A DNA stretch of 64,000 nt from VAZQ01 sp035693615 (GTDB lineage Bacteria > Pseudomonadota > Alphaproteobacteria > Rhizobiales > Xanthobacteraceae). The translations under genes were made by a program, and so were the position numbers. How positions within the stretch are numbered: position 1 is the first letter of the stretch; the number at the start of each line of letters is the position of its first letter. Location of the stretch: assembly GCA_035693615.1 (NCBI GenBank), contig DASSGH010000123.1, positions 1 through 64,000 of the forward strand, read 5' to 3'. Shown piece after piece: positions 55,940 through 64,000 of this stretch. Under the pieces are notes generated by a model. It was not told the DNA's origin and searched no databases. It was given only the letters and a program-made list of their open reading frames with translations.

Positions 55940-58855
55940 GTGCTGGGAGAACGTCGGTTGCATTTCGTGCGCGCCTGCCTCGCGGCGGTGCTGACCGTGG
56001 CCGCGGTCGGCCTCTCTCCCGCGCGCGCGGTGGAGGCGATCAATGTGCGCACCGACGCGCAGGCCATCGACCTCACCGATTCCGCCGAACACCATCGCAC
56101 CGAGGGCGACCGGCTGCTGGTCTCGGCCGCACCGGGACCCGACGGCATCATTCGCCGCATGGACGTGCGTGCGCGCGAGGGAAACACCAATTGGGCAGTG
56201 TTTGCGCTCGCTAATTCCGGCGACGAGCAGATCGAGCGGCTCATCGTCGTACCGCATTATCGAATGGTCGGCTCGGGCGTGTTTTGGCCCGATCTCGGCC
56301 TCTCACGCGTCGCCAGCATCACCTCGAGCGGGGAGCGCCCCGAACGTCAGGACAGCGCCACCGCGGATATCTTCTGCATCACGCTCGATCCCGGCAGCGT
56401 AATGACCTACGTGCTCGAGCTGCGCACGGACAAGCTCAACCAGCTCTACCTTTGGCAACCCGAAGCCTACAAGGACAAGGTCAACAGCATCACGCTCTAC
56501 CACGGCATCGTCATCGGTATCGCCGGACTCCTGGCGCTGTTCTTGACCATCCTGTTCGTGGTCAAAGGCAGCATCATGTTTCCCGCGGCCGCCGCGCTCG
56601 GCTGGGCCGTGCTCGTCTACATCGGCATCGATTTCGGCTTCTGGGGCAGAGTGTTCGCGCTCTCGGCCGCCTCCGAGCAGATCTGGCGCGCGTCGGGCGA
56701 GGCAATCCTGGCAGCGACGCTGGTCGTGTTTCTGTTCGCCTATCTCAACCTCAACCGATGGCACGTGCGCTACGCCCACATCACGCTGGCCTGGCTCGCG
56801 TTTCTCGCGGCGCTTGTCGCGCTTGCGCTGTACGAGCCGCCGATCGCGTCGGGGATCGCGCGCGTCTCGCTTTTTGCCGTCGCTCTGCTCGGCTTCGCCC
56901 TGGTCGTCTATCTTTCGTTCCACGGCTTCGACCGCGCCGTACTGTTGATCCCAACCTGGCTCCTGCTCGTGCTCTGGGTGATCACGGCAGCGCTGGCCGT
57001 GACCGCGGTCATCACCAACGACATCGTCGGCCCGGCCCTGCTCGGCGGGCTGGTTCTGATCGTGATGCTGATCGGCTTTACGGTGATGCAACACGCCTTC
57101 GCCGGCGGGGTAACGACCGGCATCGTGTCCGATGTCGAGCGCCGCGCACTTGCGCTCACCGGCGCCGGCGACATGATTTGGGACTGGGACGTCTCCGCCG
57201 ACAAGGTCTTCACCAGCCCGGAAACCGAGGCGTTACTCGGGCTCAAGCGCGGCTCGCTCGAGGGCCCGGCCGCAGGCTGGCTCGACGTGCTGCATCCGCT
57301 CGACCGCGACCGCTTCCGCGCCGTGCTCGACAGCGTGCTCGAACAGCGCCGCGGGCGGCTGAGCCAGGACTTCCGCCTGCGCACGCCAGACGGCCACTAT
57401 CTCTGGTTCGCGCTCAAGGCGCGGCCGGTCGTGGGCTCGGACGGGGAAGTCGTGCGTCTCGTGGGCACGCTCACCGACGTCACCGAGTTCAAGAATGCGG
57501 AAGAGCGCCTCCTGCATGACGCGGTGCACGACAACCTGACCGGGCTACCCAATCGCGAGCTGTTCCTCGATCGATTGGAGGGGGTGCTCGCATTTGCCAA
57601 AGCCGATCCGGCGATCAAACCGACGGTGATGGTGATCGATCTCGATCGTTTCAAGCAGGTCAACGATTCCGTCGGCATTGCCGTGGGCGATTCGATCCTG
57701 CTGACCCTGGCGCGGCGGCTCGGCCGACTGCTCAAGCCGCAGGATACGCTCGCCCGGCTGGCGGGCGACCAATTCGGGCTCATCCTTTTATCGGAGCGCG
57801 AAACCGAGCGCATCATCGGCTTCGCCGAGACGCTGCGCAAAGGGCTGCGCGCGCCCGTTACCTTCAACGACCGCGAGCTGTTTCTCACCGCGTCGATCGG
57901 GATTGCGCTCGGCGACGGCGAGCCGCGTCGCACGGAGGAAGTTCTCAAGGACGCCGAGCTCGCGATGTATCACGCCAAACGTATCGGCGGCGACCGCATC
58001 GAGGTGTTCAAGCCATCTATGCGGGCGCGGCAAAGCGACCGGGTGACGCTGGAAACCGAGCTGCGGCGAGCGCTCGAGCGCGAGGAGATCACGATCCTCT
58101 ATCAGCCGATCGTGCGCCTCGAGGACCGCTCGGTCGCCGGCTTCGAAGTTATGCCGCGCTGGCGCCATCCCAAGGCAGCGCGCGCTTCGCCCGCCGAATT
58201 CATCGCCATGGCTGAGGAGGTCGGCCTAATCGTCGATCTCGGCATGTTCGTGACCGAGCGCGCCGCTCGCCAGCTGAGCGGCTGGCAACGCGTCGTGCGC
58301 CGGCGCGATCCACTGTTCGTCAGCATCAATCTGTCATCGCGGCAACTGCTGCGGCAGGAGCTCGTGCACGACCTGCGCACGGTGATCGCCCGCGCGGGGC
58401 TTGCGCGTGGCACGCTGAAGCTTGAACTCACGGAATCGCTGGTCATGGAAAATCCCGAGCATACGGCGCAGATGCTGCAACGCATCCGCGACCTGGGCGC
58501 CGGCTTGACGCTCGGGGACTTCGGCAGCGGTCACGCCTCGCTCGCCTATCTGCAGCGCTTTCCTTTCGACAGCATCAAAATCGACCAGTCTTTCGTACGC
58601 ACGAATGGCAAGGGCGCCCGTCCCGTGATCCTGCGCTCGCTGATTGCGCTCGCGCACGACCTCGGCATGGAGGTCATCGCCGAGGGCGCCGAAACCGATT
58701 CGGATTCGGTCGAGCTCTATCAGCTCGGCTGCGAGTATGCGCAGGGCATTTGTTTCGGCGAGCCGATGAGCAGCGACGACGCCAAGGCGCTGTTGCAGGA
58801 CGACGGTGTGGCCGAAGAGAGCGAGCTGGCGCTAGGCAAGCAGGGCGTTCAGTAA
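55940..58855 (+). CDS. 7TM-PAS-GGDEF-EAL membrane protein, probably catalytically degenerate
   Basis: Predicted 971 residues from GTG 55940. A signal peptide (~1-30) and a periplasmic domain are followed by about seven membrane helices (~190-400), then a PAS domain (~405-520), GGDEF (~530-690) and EAL (~700-950). The GGDEF site reads RLAGDQFGLIL (E to Q) with no RxxD inhibitory site. In the EAL domain the glutamate remains in GFEVMPRWRHP, with NLSSRQL, ELTES, KIDQSF and AEGAETD, but the DD pair is GD in LGDFGSGHASL. Loss of a metal-binding aspartate suggests weak or no c-di-GMP hydrolysis, so a sensor/effector role is likely. Confidence 0.9.
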   Translation: MLGERRLHFVRACLAAVLTVAAVGLSPARAVEAINVRTDAQAIDLTDSAEHHRTEGDRLLVSAAPGPDGIIRRMDVRAREGNTNWAVFALANSGDEQIERLIVVPHYRMVGSGVFWPDLGLSRVASITSSGERPERQDSATADIFCITLDPGSVMTYVLELRTDKLNQLYLWQPEAYKDKVNSITLYHGIVIGIAGLLALFLTILFVVKGSIMFPAAAALGWAVLVYIGIDFGFWGRVFALSAASEQIWRASGEAILAATLVVFLFAYLNLNRWHVRYAHITLAWLAFLAALVALALYEPPIASGIARVSLFAVALLGFALVVYLSFHGFDRAVLLIPTWLLLVLWVITAALAVTAVITNDIVGPALLGGLVLIVMLIGFTVMQHAFAGGVTTGIVSDVERRALALTGAGDMIWDWDVSADKVFTSPETEALLGLKRGSLEGPAAGWLDVLHPLDRDRFRAVLDSVLEQRRGRLSQDFRLRTPDGHYLWFALKARPVVGSDGEVVRLVGTLTDVTEFKNAEERLLHDAVHDNLTGLPNRELFLDRLEGVLAFAKADPAIKPTVMVIDLDRFKQVNDSVGIAVGDSILLTLARRLGRLLKPQDTLARLAGDQFGLILLSERETERIIGFAETLRKGLRAPVTFNDRELFLTASIGIALGDGEPRRTEEVLKDAELAMYHAKRIGGDRIEVFKPSMRARQSDRVTLETELRRALEREEITILYQPIVRLEDRSVAGFEVMPRWRHPKAARASPAEFIAMAEEVGLIVDLGMFVTERAARQLSGWQRVVRRRDPLFVSINLSSRQLLRQELVHDLRTVIARAGLARGTLKLELTESLVMENPEHTAQMLQRIRDLGAGLTLGDFGSGHASLAYLQRFPFDSIKIDQSFVRTNGKGARPVILRSLIALAHDLGMEVIAEGAETDSDSVELYQLGCEYAQGICFGEPMSSDDAKALLQDDGVAEESELALGKQGVQ

Positions 58856-58867
58856 GGCTCGCGTCGG

Positions 58868-59581
58868 CTAGGCGTGCCCCGATTGGCTCGAGAGCATGCC
58901 GAGATCGATTCCGATCTTCTTCAGCGCCTTCTCGTATTTCCCGCCGGTGTCCTGGCCGAAGATCAACTCGGCATCGGCCGCGCAATGCAGCCAGCCGTTA
59001 TGCTGGATCTCGTTCTCGAGTTGCCCCGGAGCCCAACCGGCATAGCCGAGGGCGAGAATGGCGCTTTGCGGCCCCTCCCCACGGGCGATGGCCTTGAGGA
59101 TGTCCAGTGTTGCCGTGAGGCAGATGCCTTCGTCGATCGGCAACGTCGCGTTCTCAATGAAGAAGTCGCTGGAGTGCAGCACGAAGCCGCGCTGGGTATC
59201 AACCGGTCCGCCCTTGAGCACTTTCACGCCGCCCGCGCCGCTCGGGAGCCTGATCAGCTCCGCCGCGGGGACGACCTCAAGCTGCACCAGAAGGTCGGCA
59301 AAGCTGATATGCGCCGCCGGCTGGTTGACGACGATGCCCATGGCCCCCTCGGTCGAGTGCGCGCAAACATAGATCACGCTGCGGGTGAATCGGTCATCGC
59401 CCATCGACGGCATGGCGATCAGCATCTGCCCGTCGAGGTAGCCGCGCTTGGAACCCTTGCCCGCCTGCTTGAATTTTGGCCGCTTCGCCGCGCTCCTCGC
59501 CTCGGGCAGAGGCGCGTCGGAGTCGTCACCAGGCAACGCGTCGCCGTCGTCTTGCACGCGTGTCTTGCGAGGAATCTTCAT
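58868..59581 (-). CDS. YqgE/AlgH family protein (DUF179)
   Basis: Predicted 237 residues. Family core GYLDGQMLIAMPSMGDDRFT, STEGAMGIVVNQPA and LALGYAGWAPGQLENEI. The first ~45 residues are an extra acidic/basic extension relative to the usual ~190. Cytosolic; YqgE/AlgH function is unresolved despite links to alginate regulation in Pseudomonas. Convergent with the GGDEF-EAL gene. Confidence 0.93.
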   Translation of the reverse strand: MKIPRKTRVQDDGDALPGDDSDAPLPEARSAAKRPKFKQAGKGSKRGYLDGQMLIAMPSMGDDRFTRSVIYVCAHSTEGAMGIVVNQPAAHISFADLLVQLEVVPAAELIRLPSGAGGVKVLKGGPVDTQRGFVLHSSDFFIENATLPIDEGICLTATLDILKAIARGEGPQSAILALGYAGWAPGQLENEIQHNGWLHCAADAELIFGQDTGGKYEKALKKIGIDLGMLSSQSGHA

Positions 59582-59793
59582 GACGAAATGCTACCTGATT
59601 GAGCGCCGATTGCAAACGATGCGACCCGCATGTGCATGCATGGTTTGTGCCATGATTGGAGACGCCGCACGGTAGGCGTCGGTCTTTTCGTGTGTCTTTC
59701 CATGCACCTTGCGCGCGCCAGTCTGTTCCACTCACCACCCGCTCACGATGAATTCAGTGGCGCGCCAAAAGTTTCGACCCTAGATCGAACCGT

Positions 59794-60663
59794 ATGACCA
59801 TCGGCTTCAATCGGCTGCGGCGGACCGCCGCCCCCCGTGCAATCGCGATCTGCGCGATGAGCCTCCTCGCCGCAGGCAACGCGAGCGCCGCCGATGACGC
59901 TTCGCCTTGGGACGGCGACGCCCGTAGCGCCATGCGTGTCGTTGCGGGTTCCTCAGCGACGCCGGAGCGAGCGGCGATTCGGGCCGGAATCGAGATCAGG
60001 CTCAAGAAGGGCTGGCACACCTACTGGCGTTATCCCGGCGACGCCGGCGTGCCGCCGCGCTTCGATTTTGCGGGATCGCAGAACGTCAAGTCGATCGAGG
60101 TGCTTTGGCCCGCGCCGCAACGGATTCCCGAGCAAGGTCTGGTGACGATCGGATATACCGGCGACGTCATCCTGCCTCTGGCTATCGTACCCCAGAACAG
60201 CGGCGAGCCGATCAAGCTGCGCCTCAAGCTCGACTATGCGGTATGCGAGACGCTTTGCGTCCCGGCGGAAGGAAAGGCCGAGCTGACGCTGGGCGGCGGT
60301 CCGTCCCCGCACGACGGCGCGCTCACCGCGGCCGAAGCGCGCCTTCCGCACAAGGCCGCGGTCGGCGAGGGTTCGACGCTTGCCATCAAATCGGTCCGGC
60401 GCGAGGCGGCAGGCAGCCGCGCCCGCGTTCTCGTTGACGTCGCAGCGTCGCCCGCAGCGGCGGTCGCGCTGTTCGCCGAGGGGCCGACGCCGGAGTGGGC
60501 GCTGCCGGTGCCGGTGGCGATCGATGGGGCGCCGAAAGGCCTGCAACGGTTCGCTTTCGATCTCGACGGCGCACCTCCCGGTGCGACATACGACGGCGCT
60601 GCCATCGCGCTCACCGCAGTCGCGGGCGACGCCGCGATCGAGGTCGTGACCCGTCTCGACTAA
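59794..60663 (+). CDS. DsbD alpha-domain-like periplasmic protein
   Basis: Predicted 289 residues. A signal peptide ends near AGNASA. The region IRLKKGWHTYWRYPGDAGVP and a cysteine pair in DYAVCETLCVPAEG match the thiol-disulfide alpha domain of DsbD/ScsB. The eight-helix membrane domain and the C-terminal thioredoxin domain of DsbD are absent, so it is a stand-alone module that would need another electron donor. A peroxiredoxin gene lies 103 bp downstream. Confidence 0.85.
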   Translation: MTIGFNRLRRTAAPRAIAICAMSLLAAGNASAADDASPWDGDARSAMRVVAGSSATPERAAIRAGIEIRLKKGWHTYWRYPGDAGVPPRFDFAGSQNVKSIEVLWPAPQRIPEQGLVTIGYTGDVILPLAIVPQNSGEPIKLRLKLDYAVCETLCVPAEGKAELTLGGGPSPHDGALTAAEARLPHKAAVGEGSTLAIKSVRREAAGSRARVLVDVAASPAAAVALFAEGPTPEWALPVPVAIDGAPKGLQRFAFDLDGAPPGATYDGAAIALTAVAGDAAIEVVTRLD

Positions 60664-60766
60664 TTCGCCGGGCGCGCTAATTTGGGCGGGGCACGGTGCC
60701 CGCAGCCGAGCCTTCAACGCGAGCGGGGCTGGAGAGCACGCATCTGTAACCGAGAGGACGAGGATC

Positions 60767-61249
60767 ATGCCCATCAAGGTCGGAGATCGACTGCCCGAGA
60801 CGAAGTTTCGCGTGATGACGTCGGAGGGGCCGGCGTGGAAAAGCACCGACGAAATCTTCAAGGGCAAGAAAGTCGCCCTATTCGCCGTGCCCGGCGCCTT
60901 CACCGGCACCTGTCACAAGATGCATGTTCCCTCGATCATGCAGAACGCCGACGCCATCAAGGCGAAGGGCGTCAACACCATTGCCGTGACCTCGGTCAAC
61001 GACGTGTTCGTGATGGATGCCTGGAAGAAGGCGTGCGCCGCCGAGAAGCTCGATTTTCTGGCCGACGGCAACGGCGAGTTTGCTAAGGCACTCGATCTGA
61101 CCTTCGACGGTTCCGGCAACGGGCTCGGCACGCGCTCGAAGCGCTACGCCATGCTGGTCGAGGACGGCGTAGTGAAGAAGCTCAATATCGAAGAAGCGCC
61201 GGGCAAGGTCGAAGTCTCGGGCGGCGACGCCTTGCTCAAGCAGCTCTAG
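60767..61249 (+). CDS. peroxiredoxin (Prx5/AhpE-glutaredoxin type)
   Basis: Predicted 160 residues. Peroxidatic cysteine in PGAFTGTCHKMHVPS; the start MPIKVGDRLPETKF and LADGNGEFAKALDLTFDGSG are Prx5 features. It reduces hydrogen or alkyl peroxides in the cytosol. It ends 30 bases before the convergent rnhA. Confidence 0.94.
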   Translation: MPIKVGDRLPETKFRVMTSEGPAWKSTDEIFKGKKVALFAVPGAFTGTCHKMHVPSIMQNADAIKAKGVNTIAVTSVNDVFVMDAWKKACAAEKLDFLADGNGEFAKALDLTFDGSGNGLGTRSKRYAMLVEDGVVKKLNIEEAPGKVEVSGGDALLKQL

Positions 61250-61279
61250 CGTGTTTCGGCGGCATTATCGATCTTAGCG

Positions 61280-61762
61280 CTAATCGCCTGCCGAGGCGGC
61301 AGGGCGGCGCGGGGCGGCGCGTGAACGCGCCTCCTCGAGTCCGTCGCGCGCCAATCGATCGGCGCGCTCGTTGCGAGCGTCGCCGGCATGGCCACGCACC
61401 CAATGCCAACGCACGCGGTGGCGCGACAACGCCGCATCGAGCCGCTGCCAAAGGTCGACGTTCCGCACCGGCTTTCTGTCCGCCGTGCGCCAACCGTTAC
61501 GTTTCCACTGGTTGATCCATGACATGATGCCGTTGCGCAGGTACTGGCTGTCGGTGTGAATGTCGACCAAGCAAGGCCGCTTGAGCGCTTCGAGCGCGGC
61601 GATCGCCGCCATCAGTTCCATGCGGTTGTTGGTGGTGTGAGCCTCGCCGCCCTTCAACTCCTTCTCGTGATCGCCGAAGGCGAGGATCGCGCCCCAGCCG
61701 CCCGGCCCCGGATTACCGGAGCAGGCGCCATCGGTGTAGACGACGACGTTCGGCTCGCTCAT
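61280..61762 (-). CDS. rnhA: ribonuclease HI
   Basis: Predicted 160 residues. The catalytic acids are in VVVYTDGACSGNPGPGGWG (D), NNRMELMAAIAAL (E), IHTDSQYL (D) and NERADRLAR (D). Cuts RNA of RNA-DNA hybrids. Its ATG overlaps the thrB stop (ATGA), so translation is coupled. Confidence 0.97.
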   Translation of the reverse strand: MSEPNVVVYTDGACSGNPGPGGWGAILAFGDHEKELKGGEAHTTNNRMELMAAIAALEALKRPCLVDIHTDSQYLRNGIMSWINQWKRNGWRTADRKPVRNVDLWQRLDAALSRHRVRWHWVRGHAGDARNERADRLARDGLEEARSRAAPRRPAASAGD

Positions 61763-62724
61763 TGGTCGATGCCGTAATCGCGCGCGCTCCCGATCGCCTG
61801 ATGGAAGCGCAGCTTGCGATAATATTCGAACGGATCCTTCGGCCGTACCAGCGCCCCGGGCGGCACGTCGAACCAGTCGACGAGCCGCGTCAACAGAAAA
61901 CGCAGCGCCGCGCCGCGGGCGAGCAGCGGCAGCGCGTCGCGCTCTTCGTTCGAGAGCTTGCGCACCTGCGCATAAGCCTGCAGCAGGCTCCTGCCCTTGG
62001 TCACGTTATAGGAATGGTCGCTCTCGAAGCACCAGGCGTTGAGGCAAATCGCGACGTCATAGGCGAGTGTGTCCGTGCAAGCGAAATAGAAGTCGATCAA
62101 CCCCGACAGCTTGTTGCCGAGGAAGAAGACGTTGTCGGGAAAGAGGTCGGCGTGAATGACGCCCTGCGGCAACTTCGAGGGCCACGCACTTTCGAGATAC
62201 GAAAGCTCAGCGGCGAGAAACGGTTTCAAGTCGGGTTGCACTTCGTTTGCGCGCTCGCTGCAACTCTCGTAGAGAGATCGCCAGCCGTCGACGGAAAGCG
62301 CGTTAGCGCGGCTGTGCTTGAAATCCAGCCCGGCGAGATGCAGTCGCGCCAGCGCTTCGCCCAGCGCGCCACAATGGGCCGGCGACGGCCGCCGGATCCA
62401 CATCCCGTCAAGGAGCGTCACCACCGCCGCCGGACGGCTAGCGATCCGTCCGAGAACCTCGCCGCGCTTGTTCTTGACCGGTTGCGGACAGCTGATCCCG
62501 CGCCCGTGCAGATGCTCCATCAATGCGAGAAAGAACGGCAGGTCCTCGGCGGCCACGCGCCTTTCGTAGAGCGTGAGGATGAAGTAGCCGCGGGTGGTGT
62601 GGACGAGGAAATTGGAGTTCTCGACGCCTTCCGCGATGCCCTTATAGGCGAGGAGCTCCCCGAGGTCGTAACCGGCGAGAAAGGCGCCAAGCTCTTCGGC
62701 CACCACATCGGTGTAGACGGCCAC
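61759..62724 (-). CDS. thrB: homoserine kinase (ThrB, APH-fold type)
   Basis: Predicted 321 residues. The phosphotransferase-type homoserine kinase is shown by MAVYTDVVAEELGAFLAGYD at the start, catalytic VIHADLFPDNVFFLGNKL and IDFYFACTDTLAYDVAI. It phosphorylates homoserine for threonine synthesis. GTG 62724 has GAGGGATG upstream. Together with ispH upstream and rnhA downstream it is a typical Hyphomicrobiales block. Confidence 0.95.
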   Translation of the reverse strand: MAVYTDVVAEELGAFLAGYDLGELLAYKGIAEGVENSNFLVHTTRGYFILTLYERRVAAEDLPFFLALMEHLHGRGISCPQPVKNKRGEVLGRIASRPAAVVTLLDGMWIRRPSPAHCGALGEALARLHLAGLDFKHSRANALSVDGWRSLYESCSERANEVQPDLKPFLAAELSYLESAWPSKLPQGVIHADLFPDNVFFLGNKLSGLIDFYFACTDTLAYDVAICLNAWCFESDHSYNVTKGRSLLQAYAQVRKLSNEERDALPLLARGAALRFLLTRLVDWFDVPPGALVRPKDPFEYYRKLRFHQAIGSARDYGIDQ

Positions 62725-62868
62725 GGATCATCCCTCATGCGTCAGCCCGTTTGCCGGCGACGCCAAATGCAATGTCGGGGCGGGGTGGAAACGCGATGAC
62801 TGCGGATTTTGCAACGTGGAGGTATTATGAACGCGGATGCTTCAACTCCGGCCGCGACGCGCCCGAAC

Positions 62869-63843
62869 TCATTCCGCCGCCTCCGGTCCTCGCAACACGC
62901 GCGGCAACGGGAAGAACATGTCTTCGTCGGCGGTGGTGACGGTCTCGACCTTCACCGCATAGCGCTCGGCGAAGGCGCCGATAACCTCCTCCACCAAAAC
63001 CTCGGGTGCGGACGCGCCAGCGGTGACGCCGAGGCTCGCGATCGAGCCGAACAGCGACCAATCGATCTCCTCGGCACGCTGCACCAGCGCCGCGCGCGGA
63101 CAGCCTGCGCGTTCGGCAACTTCCCTGAGGCGTTGCGTATTGGATGAGTTGGGCGATCCGACCACCACCATGGCCTCGACCATCGGCGCTACCTTCTTGA
63201 CCACTTCCTGCCGGTTGGTGGTGGCATAGCAGATGTCTTCCTTGTGCGGACCGTGAATGTTGGGAAAGCGCGCTTTGAGCGCCGCCACTATTCCCGCGGT
63301 GTCATCGACGGAAAGCGTGGTTTGCGTCACATAGGCGAGGCGGGTGGAATCGCGCGGCAGGAAACGAGCCACCTCCTCGACCGACTGGACCAGCGTGATC
63401 GCGCCGGGGGGAAGCTGCCCAACCGTTCCGACCACCTCGGGATGATCGGCGTGGCCGATCAGCACGATCTCGCGGCCGCGCTTGTGGTGGATCTCGGCCT
63501 CGCGGTGCACCTTGGTCACGAGTGGACAGGTGGCGTCGAGCGCGAACAGGTTGCGCCGTTGCGCCTCCGCAGGAATCGATTTCGGCACGCCATGCGCGGA
63601 GAAAATGACCGGCGCGTCGGTGTGGGGAATCTCGTCGAGCTCCTCGACGAAAATGGCGCCCTTGGCCTTGAGGCTCTCCACCACGTACCGGTTGTGCACG
63701 ATCTCGTGGCGCACGTAGACCGGCGCGCCGTAGCGGGCGAGCGCCCGCTCGACGGTATCGATGGCGCGCACGACCCCGGCGCAGAAGCCGCGCGGCGAGC
63801 ACAGCAAAACCTTCAGCGCGGGCCGGGTTGCGGCTCCAGTCAT
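62869..63843 (-). CDS. ispH: 4-hydroxy-3-methylbut-2-enyl diphosphate reductase IspH
   Basis: Predicted 324 residues. The three iron-sulfur cysteines are in CSPRGFCAG, DATCPLVTKVH and DICYATTNRQ; substrate residues include HPEVVGTVGQ and GSPNSSNTQRL. Last step of the MEP isoprenoid pathway, producing IPP and DMAPP. ATG 63843. The 144-bp gap before thrB shows no gene. Confidence 0.97.
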   Translation of the reverse strand: MTGAATRPALKVLLCSPRGFCAGVVRAIDTVERALARYGAPVYVRHEIVHNRYVVESLKAKGAIFVEELDEIPHTDAPVIFSAHGVPKSIPAEAQRRNLFALDATCPLVTKVHREAEIHHKRGREIVLIGHADHPEVVGTVGQLPPGAITLVQSVEEVARFLPRDSTRLAYVTQTTLSVDDTAGIVAALKARFPNIHGPHKEDICYATTNRQEVVKKVAPMVEAMVVVGSPNSSNTQRLREVAERAGCPRAALVQRAEEIDWSLFGSIASLGVTAGASAPEVLVEEVIGAFAERYAVKVETVTTADEDMFFPLPRVLRGPEAAE

Positions 63844-64000
63844 GCGGACCTCGTTCGACGCATCGCTGCGCCACTCGACATGGGCTGCTCCTCGCCTTCT
63901 GTCAAGCGAGGCCGCGGCAATCCCGATCCGCGGCGGTTTCCGGCTGCTTCTGCGGTCTCGCGCGGTGAACTGTGCGTCGCTGCACGGCTGTCAGCTGGCC

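Overview
The window is high-GC DNA with dense, mostly co-directional operons. Gene content and order point to an alphaproteobacterium of the Hyphomicrobiales (Rhizobiales), near the Bradyrhizobium/Xanthobacteraceae branch. The evidence is yebC-ruvCAB next to ybgC-tolQRAB-pal, zapA with a 6S RNA and 5-formyl-THF cyclo-ligase, a tkt-gap-pgk-class I fba operon, rpmE with DUF1465/DUF1192 genes, and ispH-thrB-rnhA. This is inference from family knowledge; no search was run. I see no insertion sequence, prophage, CRISPR array, tRNA or rRNA.

Layout. 1-3.6 kb: 3' part of an SbmA/BacA-like ABC transporter with a small membrane protein, a ketopantoate-reductase-like enzyme and a lysine-rich histone-like protein. 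3.6-7.7 kb: glycolate oxidase glcDEF. 8.0-13.8 kb: cytochrome c, universal stress protein, YbdK-type ligase, YciF-type ferritin-like protein, TetR regulator and a ThDP enzyme. 14.1-18.2 kb: APH/P-loop fusion, MFS transporter, RraA-like and NTF2-like proteins, followed by a decayed TPR gene. 18.6-32.6 kb (minus strand): tolQRAB-pal, a frameshifted RND efflux operon, cpoB, tilS and ftsH, preceded by ybgC and a GFA-family gene. 32.6-36.2 kb: ruvB-cdd-ruvA-ruvC-yebC. 36.4-39.7 kb: ymdB-like, 5-FCL, predicted 6S RNA, an orphan TctC-type binding protein, zapA and DUF4164. 40-48.4 kb (plus strand): tkt-gap-pgk-fba, a thiE-like gene, a Sel1-repeat protein and an inositol monophosphatase. 48.6-51.2 kb: a MotA/MotB-like pair and a GNAT gene. 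51.2-56 kb: ABC exporter, rpmE, DUF1465, a candidate small RNA, DUF1192 and a quinone oxidoreductase. 56-64 kb: a degenerate PAS-GGDEF-EAL protein, YqgE, a DsbD-alpha-like protein, peroxiredoxin, rnhA, thrB and ispH.

How the genes work together. Most of the window is housekeeping: the Tol-Pal envelope machine, Holliday-junction processing, central carbon metabolism, divisome support, tRNA-Ile lysidine synthesis and membrane proteolysis. Accessory genes sit inside otherwise conserved operons: cdd between ruvA and ruvB, a GFA gene between ruvB and ybgC, an RND pump between pal and cpoB, and a TctC gene between zapA and the 6S RNA.

Most interesting unexplained structure: 54.23-54.36 kb, where three stem-loops, an anti-Shine-Dalgarno loop, a T-tailed terminator and a CtrA-like TTAA-N7-TTAA box together look like an unannotated small-RNA gene. 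Also notable are the one-base deletion in the RND permease, the shredded TPR gene, and a GGDEF-EAL protein with changed catalytic residues in both domains.
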